Below, in pieces: positions 53,267-60,951 of a DNA stretch of 64,000 bases. The position numbers and the translations under genes are program-made. The notes under the pieces were generated by a model that had not been told where the DNA came from, did no database searches, and was given only the letters and a program-made list of their open reading frames with translations. Within the stretch, counting starts at the first letter, position 1. Every line of letters begins with the position of its first letter. The stretch comes from Alphaproteobacteria bacterium. GTDB lineage: Bacteria; Myxococcota_A; UBA796; GCA-2862545. The stretch spans positions 62,001-126,000 of the forward strand of contig JACKEP010000013.1 of assembly GCA_020632915.1 (NCBI GenBank). Direction: 5' to 3'.

Positions 53267-53838
53267 CCCAGCACGCCGCTCGACAGCCGCACCAGCGCCT
53301 CCCAGTCGTCGGGGACGTCGGTGTCGGTGACGGCGCGGTTCCACTTCTCGGCCCGGCACCGGGTGCACTGGTAGTGGATGGCGATCTCGTGTCCGCGGAC
53401 CTCGACCTCGAACGGGTCCATGCGCCCCCCGCAGTCGGCCGCGCGGTCGCCGGGCACGTTGTCGACGTGCAGCGACCGCAGGCAGTACGGGCAGTGGTCG
53501 CGCGCCGTACGGCCCGCAGCGGGCACGGACCGGCCGCAGGCCACACACGTGAACGCCTCGTCCATCCGGATCGGGTTGTGGCGCTCCCGCGCCTCGGTCT
53601 CCCGGCCCAGCGAGCGGCGCAGCAACCGCTTGCCGGGCCACCCCACCGCGTCGTCGTCGAGCTCGACGCCGGCCGCGCGGCCCCGCGCCACCAGCGCGGC
53701 GCGCAGCGCGGCGTCGCCATGGTCGTCGAGCCACTTGCCCAGGCGCTTGAGATCCTTCGGCCCACGGGCTGCCGCCTGCAGCGCCGCGGCCCGCTCGGGG
53801 GCCGGCTGGGAGGGGTCCTGCCAGATCGCGTCGCTCAC
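53263..53838 (-). CDS. RNHCP domain zinc-binding protein
   Basis: GTG 53838 overlaps the upstream stop (GTGA). The 191-residue protein has an N-terminal helical part (KDLKRLGKWLDDHGDAALRAALVARG, about residues 1-75) and then MDEAFTCVACGRSVP, RDHCPYCLRSLHVDNVPGDRAADCGGRMDP and HYQCTRCRAEKWNR. The CxxC, HCPxC and CGGRMDP strings match the RNHCP domain (the R-N-H-C-P name motif here reads R-D-H-C-P). Four to six Cys/His can bind zinc; function is unknown, possibly RNA-related given the tilS neighbour, which is inference. Confidence 0.8.
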   Translation of the reverse strand: MSDAIWQDPSQPAPERAAALQAAARGPKDLKRLGKWLDDHGDAALRAALVARGRAAGVELDDDAVGWPGKRLLRRSLGRETEARERHNPIRMDEAFTCVACGRSVPAAGRTARDHCPYCLRSLHVDNVPGDRAADCGGRMDPFEVEVRGHEIAIHYQCTRCRAEKWNRAVTDTDVPDDWEALVRLSSGVLG

Positions 53839-55664
53839 GGTGTCGCCTCGGGGGTGCGCTCGATGACCACGTCCAGCACCCGGTCACCCGGATCGAGGCG
53901 CTGCACCACGTCGAGGCCGTCGGTGACGACGCCGAAGCGGGTGTAGCCACCCACCAGGTGGGGCTGGGGCGAGGTGGTGACGAACCACTGGCTCCCCCCC
54001 TCGTCGGGCCCCGACGTGGCCATTCCGAGCGCGCCGGTGACGAACGGCAGGCCCGAGGTCTCGTCGGGCAGCAGCCACCCGGGTCCGCCGAGGCCGTCGC
54101 CCCGCGGATCGCCCGACTGGACCACGAACCCGGGCACCACCCGGTGGAACGTCGTGCCCGTCCACGCCACGTCGGCGTACGCGCTGTCGGCTCCGAAGCC
54201 CTGCTCGGCGAGCCAGGCGAACGTGGCCACGGCCAGCGGCGCCGTGTCCGGATCGAGCGCCAGCCGGAACGTCCCCTCCGTCGTCGACACCACGGCGCCG
54301 CGGATCCGTCCGATCGAGGCGAGATCGCGCGGCAGGGCGCTCGGTCCCGGCTGGCTGGGCGGCACCGGCGGAGCGGCGTGCCCCGAGCGCTCCAGGATCG
54401 CTGCCGCGCGTGCCGCGACCCCGGCGCGGCCCTCCGACACCCGGGCGGTCAGCGCGTCCACGGCCGCCGACGACAGGGCGCGGCCCTTGTCGACCCCATC
54501 CTCGACCGCGCGCAGCACCACCACCATCGACGCATCCGGCCACGATCGACCGGCGAGCGCCAGCAGCCGGGTCCACGCCTGCACCGTGCCCGCCTCTGCG
54601 AGGTGCTCGGACAGGAGCTCGGCCACCGCCGGATCGGGCGACTCCGCGAGACGGTCGAGCACACGGTCGTCCGGCGCGTGGGCGAGCAGCGCCGCCGCGG
54701 CGGCCGACCGCGTCGCGGGGCGCGTCGCGCCCACGGCCTGCTGCACCACGTCCTCCCACGCCGACGGGCTCCCCTCCCCGGCCGCCACGGCGCGCCGCGC
54801 GGCCTCGTCCGCGTCGACGGGCGGTGGAAGCGGCGCGCGCTCCGCCACCCGCAGCGTCAGCCAGGGATCGCCCTCCGCACCGAGGCGGCGCAGGTCGTCC
54901 TCGGTCCACACCAGCGGCGTCGTCGTCGCGAGCAGCGCCGTCTTCGCGAGGCGGTAGGGCTGGCCGAGCACGCCGAGCACCCAGGTGTCGACCCGCGCGC
55001 CGTGCAGGTTCGCGGCGAGCACGGGGACGAGCCAGGCGCGGCTCGCGTCGTCGGGCAGGCGCGCGTAGGCCTGGAGCAGGCGCCGGACCAGCGGCGGGGA
55101 CAGGTCGGTCGGCTGGGCCCGGTAGAGCGCGTACGCCGCGGCTGGCGCCACCGCGGACGGGAAGCGGTCGACCATGCCGACCAGCGTGGGCACCGCACGG
55201 GACACGTCCACCGATCGCCGCGCCAGCAGGCCGAGGGCCAGCGCGGCCGCGGCGGCCTCTTCGCCCGGACCCGAGAGGTGGGCGACCACGAGGTCGACGT
55301 CGGCCGCGTCCCCACACCGACCGAGCGCCCGCAGCGCCACGGCCGCCAGCGCCGGGTCACCCTCGACCGCGAGACGCTCGCGGAGCACCGTCGCGCCGCC
55401 CGGCGTGGTGCCGAGCGCCACGTAGGCCTCGCGACGCACGTCGACGGCGGAGAGCCCGGCCAGCAAGGTGAGCCGTTCGAGCGCCCCTGCGTCCCGCAGC
55501 CGCCCGAGCGCGCGCGCCACCTGGGGGAACACGGCGTCGTCGTAGGGACCGGCGAGGAGCGTGTCGAGATCCCGCGACCACTCCGCCAGCGCCACCTGCT
55601 GCGGCGTGAGCGCGCCGTCGCCTGCCACCGCCACCGCGAGCCCCAGCACCCAGCCGAGCACCAT
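53835..55664 (-). CDS. HEAT-repeat protein with C-terminal cyclophilin-type peptidyl-prolyl isomerase
   Basis: ATG 55664 (GGAGG upstream) gives a 609-residue protein with an N-terminal signal-like helix MVLGWVLGLAVAVAGDG, several Ala-rich helical repeats over residues 35-460 (LERLTLLAGLSAVDVRREAYVALG; VALRALGRCGDAADVDLVVAHL) that look like HEAT repeats, and a cyclophilin domain (about 470-609; GTFRLALDPDTAPLAVATFAWLAEQGF, FHRVVPGFVVQSGDPRGDG, GSQWFVTTSPQPHLVGGYTRFG). The catalytic Arg is present in FHRVV. It likely folds proteins in the envelope. It heads the long operon and overlaps the next gene by 4 bp. Confidence 0.87.
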   Translation of the reverse strand: MVLGWVLGLAVAVAGDGALTPQQVALAEWSRDLDTLLAGPYDDAVFPQVARALGRLRDAGALERLTLLAGLSAVDVRREAYVALGTTPGGATVLRERLAVEGDPALAAVALRALGRCGDAADVDLVVAHLSGPGEEAAAAALALGLLARRSVDVSRAVPTLVGMVDRFPSAVAPAAAYALYRAQPTDLSPPLVRRLLQAYARLPDDASRAWLVPVLAANLHGARVDTWVLGVLGQPYRLAKTALLATTTPLVWTEDDLRRLGAEGDPWLTLRVAERAPLPPPVDADEAARRAVAAGEGSPSAWEDVVQQAVGATRPATRSAAAAALLAHAPDDRVLDRLAESPDPAVAELLSEHLAEAGTVQAWTRLLALAGRSWPDASMVVVLRAVEDGVDKGRALSSAAVDALTARVSEGRAGVAARAAAILERSGHAAPPVPPSQPGPSALPRDLASIGRIRGAVVSTTEGTFRLALDPDTAPLAVATFAWLAEQGFGADSAYADVAWTGTTFHRVVPGFVVQSGDPRGDGLGGPGWLLPDETSGLPFVTGALGMATSGPDEGGSQWFVTTSPQPHLVGGYTRFGVVTDGLDVVQRLDPGDRVLDVVIERTPEATP

Positions 55665-55769
55665 CTGCGCCTCCGGACGGGCCGTATCCCGGTGGGCAGC
55701 GGCGGACGTGCACCGGGCCACCGGCTACGTCGCCGGTGGAGGCGGCCGGTTCCGCCCCACGAGGTCTCC

Positions 55770-56234
55770 ATGACGCGCGACCGACGCCTGCCCCGCCCGT
55801 TCACGACCGTGTTCGCCGTGCTCCTGTTCTGGCTCCTGGGGTGCTCCGGCGCGCTGGAGGGGCTGCAGCCCGTCCCCCCGCCCGGCCCTGAGTGGGTCGG
55901 CCACTGGGAAGGACCCGGCCTGCGCATCGACATCGACCCGACCGGCCAGGTGCGGATCGAGGACACCACCGACGGCGCCACCACGCTGTCGGCCCCCGCG
56001 CGGTCGTGGGAGGGCGACAAGCTCGTCCTCAACGCGCTCATCGACATCGACTACGCGATCGACGAGCGCCCCTACGAGCGCGACGGCACGTGGCGCATGG
56101 TGATCGACGGCGTGCCGCTGCAGCGCACCACGCCGGGGTGGGCGTCCGAGACCGACGGGCCGCTGCCCGCTGGTGTCGGCGACACGCCCGAGGACGGCCC
56201 GGCGGATCCGATCGGCGCCGACAGCGACGGCTGA
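55770..56234 (+). CDS. Small lipoprotein of unknown function
   Basis: The 154-residue protein starts at ATG 55770 after GAGG and has a signal (VFAVLLFWLLGCSGA, lipid Cys near residue 21). The rest, EWVGHWEGPGLRIDIDPTGQVRIEDTTDG and DGTWRMVIDGVPLQR, is a beta-strand-rich domain like small lipocalin-type lipoproteins; the tail is acidic (DTPEDGPADPIGADSDG). The family is not recognised. The gene is divergent from the cyclophilin operon and faces pyrD. Confidence 0.75.
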   Translation: MTRDRRLPRPFTTVFAVLLFWLLGCSGALEGLQPVPPPGPEWVGHWEGPGLRIDIDPTGQVRIEDTTDGATTLSAPARSWEGDKLVLNALIDIDYAIDERPYERDGTWRMVIDGVPLQRTTPGWASETDGPLPAGVGDTPEDGPADPIGADSDG

Positions 56235-56242
56235 CGCGACGG

Positions 56243-57271
56243 TCAGCGCGCGAGCCGCTCCACGGTCTGGCGCACGAGCCCGGGACCGCCGAACACCACG
56301 CCCGTGTACAGCTGCACGAGGTCGGCGCCCGCGTCGAGGCGCGCCTGCGCGTCGTCGGGCGTCATGATGCCGCCCACGCCGATGAGCGGGAGCGCGTCTC
56401 CGGCGCGCGCGCGGATGCGTCGACACACGTCGGTGGCCTTGGCCGTCAGCGCCGCGCCGGAGAGCCCGCCGGTCTCCTGCGCGAGCGGGCCGTGGACGCG
56501 ATCGCGATCGAGGGTGGTGTTGGTGGCGATCACACCGTCGATGGCGGCGTCGGCGACGGCCTGGAGCGCGTCGTCGAGGTCGGCGTCGTCCAGATCGGGC
56601 GCGAGCTTGACGGTGACCGGCACACGGCGGCCGAGGCGCTCGGTGCAGGCATCGCGCGCGGCGACCACGGCGGTGAGCAGGGCGGTGAGCGCCGCCCCCG
56701 TCTGGAGCTTGCGCAGGCCCGGCGTGTTCGGGCTCGACACGTTGACCGTGAGGTAGTCGGCGACATCGGCGAAGGCGTGGACGAGCGCGGTGTAGTCGGA
56801 CGCCGCCTCCTCCAGCGGGGTGTCCTTGTTCTTGCCGATGTTCACCCCGAGCACCGTGCCGTAGGGACGGGCGGGCCCGAGCCGACGGTGCACGACGTCG
56901 GCGCCCTCGCTCGGGAAGCCCAGCCGGTTGATCAGGCAGGCCTGTTCGGTGAGCCGGAACACGCGCGGGCGCGGGTTGCCGGGCTGGGGCTTGGGCGTGA
57001 CCGTGCCGATCTCGACGTGACCGAAGCCGAGCGTGGCGAGGCCGGCCCAGGCACGCGCCCCCTTGTCGTAGCCGGCCGCGAGGCCCACCGCGTTCGGGAA
57101 CGTCAGCCCCATGAGCGACACCGGGCGCTGCGTCCGCGGTCCATACATCGTCCGCAGCGCGGCCCGTCCGGCCTCCGTGGCGCCGGCGACGGCCAGGAGC
57201 TGCAAGGCGGTGTCGTGCGACCGCTCCGACTCCAGCAGGAACAGCGCGTCGCGCAGGACCCGGTCGATCAC
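56243..57271 (-). CDS. pyrD: Dihydroorotate dehydrogenase (class 2) PyrD
   Basis: The membrane-linked FMN enzyme oxidises dihydroorotate with quinone. I use GTG 57271, which overlaps the pyrFE stop (GTGA) and gives 342 residues with the usual VIDRVLRDALFLLESE start. Seen: LMGLTFPNAVGLAAGYDKGA, GHVEIGTVTPKPQPGNP, INRLGFPSEG, VNVSSPNTPGLRKLQ with the catalytic Ser, KLAPDL, GGLSGAAL and GVGGIMTPDDA. All class 2 features are present. It ends 8 bp from the convergent lipoprotein gene. Confidence 0.95.
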   Translation of the reverse strand: MIDRVLRDALFLLESERSHDTALQLLAVAGATEAGRAALRTMYGPRTQRPVSLMGLTFPNAVGLAAGYDKGARAWAGLATLGFGHVEIGTVTPKPQPGNPRPRVFRLTEQACLINRLGFPSEGADVVHRRLGPARPYGTVLGVNIGKNKDTPLEEAASDYTALVHAFADVADYLTVNVSSPNTPGLRKLQTGAALTALLTAVVAARDACTERLGRRVPVTVKLAPDLDDADLDDALQAVADAAIDGVIATNTTLDRDRVHGPLAQETGGLSGAALTAKATDVCRRIRARAGDALPLIGVGGIMTPDDAQARLDAGADLVQLYTGVVFGGPGLVRQTVERLAR

Positions 57272-58677
57272 GGGGCCCCCGGGCCGGGCGCGGTGGCGGC
57301 GAGGAAGGCACGGACCTCGGCGGCTTGCGCCGCAGCGATCGCGCCCGCGCGCTCCCACGCGTCGAGCAGATCGGCGAGGTGGAAGACGGCATGCAGCGTC
57401 ACCCCCAACCGCGCCATCGTCTCCGCTCCCCCGGACCCGCGGTCGATGAGCACCACGCAGTCGCGCACCACCAGGCCCGCGTCGGTGAGCTTGGGCAGGT
57501 TGTCGACGACGGAGCTGCCGGTGGTGGCCAGGTCGTCGAGGACCACGGCCACCTGCCCCTCGGTGAACACGCCCTCGACCGCGGCCTTGGTGCCGTAGGC
57601 CTTGACCTCACGCCGTGGGTAGACGAGCGGCACGCCGGTGGCGAGCGACACGGCCGTGCCGATGGGCAGGCCCGCGTAGGGCAGCGGCGCGAGCACGTCG
57701 TAGGACAGCCCGCCGAGCACCCGGGCGTAGGCGCGCGCGACCTCCGCGAGCAGCGCCGGGTCGCCGACCAGTCGCCGCAGGTCGAGGTAGATGGGCGACG
57801 TCAGGCCGGACTTGAGCGTGAAGCTGCCGAGCTTGACGCATCCGGCGCGCAGCAGCCCGGCGGCCACCGTGTCGAGCGCGGGCGGCGGGGTGTGGGCGTC
57901 GCGCGCGGCGCGCATCGCCTCGACGAGCGCCACCGCGGCGGCGCGCGGGTCGTCGGCCTTGCTGATGCCGCGCGACACCGGGATCAGCAGGCCGAGCCCG
58001 TCGTCCCGCAGCCCTGCGGCCATCGCGTCGGCCAGGCTCGCCCCCTGGGCACCCACGCCGGGCGCGAGGATCCAGGTGCGGGGCGACCGCCGACGGACCG
58101 CGGCGAGCTCGTCGGGGCGGGTGGCGCCCACCACGAGGCCGACGTTGTCGTGGGCGTTCCAGCGGTCGACGAGGTCGGCGACGCGCTCGTAGACCCGCTC
58201 GCCGGTGGCCAGGGCGAGATCCTGCAGATCGGCGCCGCCGGGGTTGGAGGTGCGGCACAGGACGAAGGCGCCGCGCTCCGGATCGCCGACGAACGGCGCC
58301 ACGCTGTCGCGTCCCATGTAGCCGTGCAGCGTGATGGCATCGGCGCCGAGCACCTCGAAGGCCGCCGTCGCGTAGGCCGCCGCCGTGGAGCTGATGTCGC
58401 CGCGCTTGGCGTCGAGCACCACGGGGATGTCGTCGGGGACGGCGGCGATCACCTCGCGCAGCGCCGCCACGCCGTCGGGGCCCAGCGCCTCGAAGAACGC
58501 CGCGTTGGGCTTGTAGGCCGCCGCCACGTCGTGGGTGGCCTCGATCAGGCGCAGGCAGAAGGCCCGCGCGGCCTCGGGCGTGGCCGCGTCGAGCTCGGCG
58601 GCGTGCGGGTCGAGGCCGACACACAGCAGGGAGTCCACGGCACGGCAGCGGTTCTCGAGGCGCGTGAAGAAGCTCAT
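57268..58677 (-). CDS. Bifunctional orotidine-5'-phosphate decarboxylase / orotate phosphoribosyltransferase
   Basis: The 469-residue fusion carries both last steps of UMP synthesis, in reverse order of reaction: decarboxylase (residues 1-270; LLCVGLDPHAAELD, VLDAKRGDISST with Lys91 and Asp94, ITLHGYMGRDSVAPF, RTSNPGGADLQ, APGVGAQG) and phosphoribosyltransferase (280-469; FTLKSGLTSPIYLDLRRL, PPRR-type PRREVKAYGTK, PRPP site VVLDDLATTGSS). The decarboxylase is the type 2 form. ATG 58677 has a weak ribosome-binding site; the gene overlaps pyrD. The fusion avoids the usual separate pyrF and pyrE. Confidence 0.94.
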   Translation of the reverse strand: MSFFTRLENRCRAVDSLLCVGLDPHAAELDAATPEAARAFCLRLIEATHDVAAAYKPNAAFFEALGPDGVAALREVIAAVPDDIPVVLDAKRGDISSTAAAYATAAFEVLGADAITLHGYMGRDSVAPFVGDPERGAFVLCRTSNPGGADLQDLALATGERVYERVADLVDRWNAHDNVGLVVGATRPDELAAVRRRSPRTWILAPGVGAQGASLADAMAAGLRDDGLGLLIPVSRGISKADDPRAAAVALVEAMRAARDAHTPPPALDTVAAGLLRAGCVKLGSFTLKSGLTSPIYLDLRRLVGDPALLAEVARAYARVLGGLSYDVLAPLPYAGLPIGTAVSLATGVPLVYPRREVKAYGTKAAVEGVFTEGQVAVVLDDLATTGSSVVDNLPKLTDAGLVVRDCVVLIDRGSGGAETMARLGVTLHAVFHLADLLDAWERAGAIAAAQAAEVRAFLAATAPGPGAP

Positions 58678-58690
58678 GGTTCTCCTGGGT

Positions 58691-59704
58691 TCACGCGCGC
58701 CCGAGCACCATCGCGAGCAGCGCCATGCGCACGTACATGCCGAACGCGATCTGTCGGAAGTAGGCCGACCGTGGGTCGGCGTCGCACGCGGTGTGGATCT
58801 CGTCGACACGGGGGAACGGGTGCATCAGCACCGCGCGCGCCGGGAGGTGGCGCATCGTGTCGGGGGTGATGACGTAGGACCCCTTCACGGCCTCGTAGGC
58901 GGCGGGGTCGGCGAAGCGCTCCTTCTGGACGCGCGTCATGTAGAGCACGTCGACGCCGCCGATCACCTCGGCGAGGTCGCGGTGCTCGGAGTGCTCGACG
59001 CCCGCCTCGACGAGATCGGCGAGGACGTCGTCGGGCATGCGCAGGTCGACGGGCGACACGAGCCGCAGCGTGATGCCGAAGTGGCGGGCGAGGCGCGCCA
59101 GCGAGTGGACGGTGCGCCCGTGCTTCAGATCGCCGACGAGGGCGACGGTGACGCCGTCGAGCCGCCCGAGCTCCTCGCGGATGGTGAACAGGTCGAGCAG
59201 CGCCTGCGTGGGGTGCTCCCCTGCCCCGTCGCCGGCGTTGATCACCGGCTTGCGGGCGACGACCGCCGCGCGGGCAGCGGCACCGACCTCGTGGTGCCGG
59301 AGCACGAGCACGTCGGTGTAGGCCTCCAGCGTGCGGACGGTGTCTTCGAGCGTCTCGCCCTTGGCCACCGAGGAGTACCGCACCTCGCTGATCGCCACGA
59401 CACTGCCGCCCAGCCGCACCATCGCTGCCTGGAAGGACGACGACGTGCGCGTGGAGGGCTCGTAGAACAGGTTGGCGAGCACCTTGCCGTGCAGCAGGTC
59501 GATGGACCCGACCAGATCGACCATCGTGCGCATGTCGTGCGCGACGCGGAACACGTAGTCGAGGTCGGCCCGGTCGAACTGCTTGACCGACAGGATGTGG
59601 TGGCCCTGGAACGGGGCCTGGGCGTGCGCGCCGAACCGCGGGGCCGCCGGATCCGGATCGGGCGTCCCAGCCGTGCGTCCGGTCCCACCGTCGCTGGAGC
59701 TCAT
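58691..59704 (-). CDS. pyrB: Aspartate carbamoyltransferase catalytic chain PyrB
   Basis: PyrB makes carbamoyl aspartate, the first committed step. The 337-residue protein has a non-conserved 35-residue N-terminal tail and then HILSVKQFDRADLDYVF, the carbamoyl-phosphate site FYEPSTRTSSSFQAAMVRLGG (Ser84-Thr-Arg), GDGAGEHPTQALLDLFTI, VGDLKHGRTVHSLARL and MTRVQKERF. STRTSSSF rather than bacterial STRTRFSF resembles the eukaryotic CAD-type enzyme. No regulatory chain pyrI is nearby. It begins the three-gene pyr operon (pyrB-pyrFE-pyrD, 13-bp gap). Confidence 0.94.
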   Translation of the reverse strand: MSSSDGGTGRTAGTPDPDPAAPRFGAHAQAPFQGHHILSVKQFDRADLDYVFRVAHDMRTMVDLVGSIDLLHGKVLANLFYEPSTRTSSSFQAAMVRLGGSVVAISEVRYSSVAKGETLEDTVRTLEAYTDVLVLRHHEVGAAARAAVVARKPVINAGDGAGEHPTQALLDLFTIREELGRLDGVTVALVGDLKHGRTVHSLARLARHFGITLRLVSPVDLRMPDDVLADLVEAGVEHSEHRDLAEVIGGVDVLYMTRVQKERFADPAAYEAVKGSYVITPDTMRHLPARAVLMHPFPRVDEIHTACDADPRSAYFRQIAFGMYVRMALLAMVLGRA

Positions 59705-59742
59705 GGCGCCGCCTTCACCGACCGACCGGCCGGGCGCGCAGG

Positions 59743-59979
59743 CTAACGCACGTCCCCGGACGGATCCATGGAGCCGGCCGCCGCCCGATCGTCGAGCGGA
59801 GCACTGTCCTCGAGCGTCATCCACGGCGTGCCGTCCACCACGGGATAGCGCCGGTGGCACGCCCGACACACGAGCGCGCCGGGCACGTCGTCCAGCTCGC
59901 TCCGGCACCGCGGGCACACCAGGTGGGGCCGCACCCGCGGATCGCAGCCACTGACGTTGTCGCCGTCCGACGGGTCCAT
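59743..59979 (-). CDS. Trm112-like zinc-ribbon protein
   Basis: The 78-residue protein has four Cys in CPRCRSELDDVPGALVCRACHRRYPVVDGTPWM, the pattern of the Trm112/YcaR family. These bind zinc and act as partners of methyltransferases or in other complexes. Perfect ribosome-binding site (GGAGGCGGCG) before ATG 59979. It is just upstream of pyrB, with 38 bp between them, and could share its transcript. The client protein is unknown. Confidence 0.85.
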   Translation of the reverse strand: MDPSDGDNVSGCDPRVRPHLVCPRCRSELDDVPGALVCRACHRRYPVVDGTPWMTLEDSAPLDDRAAAGSMDPSGDVR

Positions 59980-59997
59980 CGCCGCCTCCTTCCCGCC

Positions 59998-60003
59998 ACG
60001 CTA
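59998..60003 (-). promoter_or_regulatory. Candidate -10 element (TAGCGT) for the zinc-ribbon/pyr transcript
   Basis: On the minus strand TAGCGT lies 18 nt before ATG 59979 in the 33-bp divergent spacer. The complementary strand reads TAACGA just before the divergent GTG 60013, so both promoters would overlap. Confidence 0.3.
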
Positions 60004-60012
60004 ACGACCGGC

Positions 60013-60951
60013 GTGGACACGCTGCACCGCTACCTGGAGGATCTGATCGCCGGCACCGACGCCCGCGCGCGTCTGGCCGCTGATCCGATCGTGTTCGCGC
60101 ACCGCTACACCGACCGTCGCGACGTCGAGGTCGCGGGCCTGATCGCAGCAGGCCTCGCGTACGGCCGCGTCAGCCTGTTCCTGCCGGTGCTCGGCGACGT
60201 CTTCGCGGCGCTGGACGCCCAGGGCGGTCCGCACGCCGCGGTCGTCCAGACCACCGCGGCCACGCGCGCCGCCCTCGAACCGCTGGTCTACCGGTGGAAC
60301 CGCGGGCGTGATCTGGTGTGGCTCCTCGGCGGCCTCCGTCGGGTGCTGGGGCACGACGGCCACGTCGAGGACCTGTTCGCCGGCACGGGCGACCTCGCCG
60401 CGCGCCTGACCCGTGCGGTCGACACGCTGCGGGACGCGGTGCTCGCGGAGGCGCGCGACGACGGCGCCGACGCCACGTCCTTCGAGGACCTCCCACGCGG
60501 GATCCGCTACCTGCTGCCGTCACCGCGTCAGGGGTCGGCCTGCAAGCGCTGGAACCTCTACCTGCGGTGGATGGTCCGCCCCGCCGACGACGGCGTCGAC
60601 CTGGGCCTGTGGACGACGCTCGCGCCCGGCGACCTGGTGATGCCGGTCGACGTCCACGTCAGCCGCATCGCGGGCCTCGTCGGGCTGACGGCGCGACAGG
60701 ACGCCTCCTGGCGCACCGCGATCGAGATCACCGAGCGCCTGCGCGCGTTCGACCCGCACGATCCGCTGCGGTTCGACTTCGCGCTGGCCCACCTGGGCAT
60801 CAGCCAGGCCTGCCGCGGCGTGCGCGACGACGCCGTGTGCCCGCAGTGTCCGCTGCTGGGGGCGTGCGCCGTGGGCAGCATGGCCCCCACCCGACCCGTC
60901 AGGGAAGGCACGCGTCGTCGGCCAGCCGCGCCTCGGCGGTCGCGACGCTGA
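60013..60951 (+). CDS. TIGR02757 family (DUF2400) protein
   Basis: GTG 60013 gives 312 residues. The sequence RYTDRRDVEVAGLIAAGLAYGRVSLFLPVL, FVYRWNRGRDLVWLLGGLRRV-type core, SACKRWNLYLRWMVRPADDGVDLGLW, PVDVHVSRIAGLVGLTARQ and FDFALAHLGISQACRG match the TIGR02757 family, which is predicted DNA-glycosylase-like (HhH-GPD type fold) with a C-terminal CxxxxxCxxCP iron-sulfur-like cluster (CRGVRDDAVCPQCPLLGAC). Function is unknown. The basic C-terminal tail (REGTRRRPAAPRRSRR) lies in the overlap with the convergent lipoprotein gene and may not be native. Confidence 0.85.
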   Translation: MDTLHRYLEDLIAGTDARARLAADPIVFAHRYTDRRDVEVAGLIAAGLAYGRVSLFLPVLGDVFAALDAQGGPHAAVVQTTAATRAALEPLVYRWNRGRDLVWLLGGLRRVLGHDGHVEDLFAGTGDLAARLTRAVDTLRDAVLAEARDDGADATSFEDLPRGIRYLLPSPRQGSACKRWNLYLRWMVRPADDGVDLGLWTTLAPGDLVMPVDVHVSRIAGLVGLTARQDASWRTAIEITERLRAFDPHDPLRFDFALAHLGISQACRGVRDDAVCPQCPLLGACAVGSMAPTRPVREGTRRRPAAPRRSRR

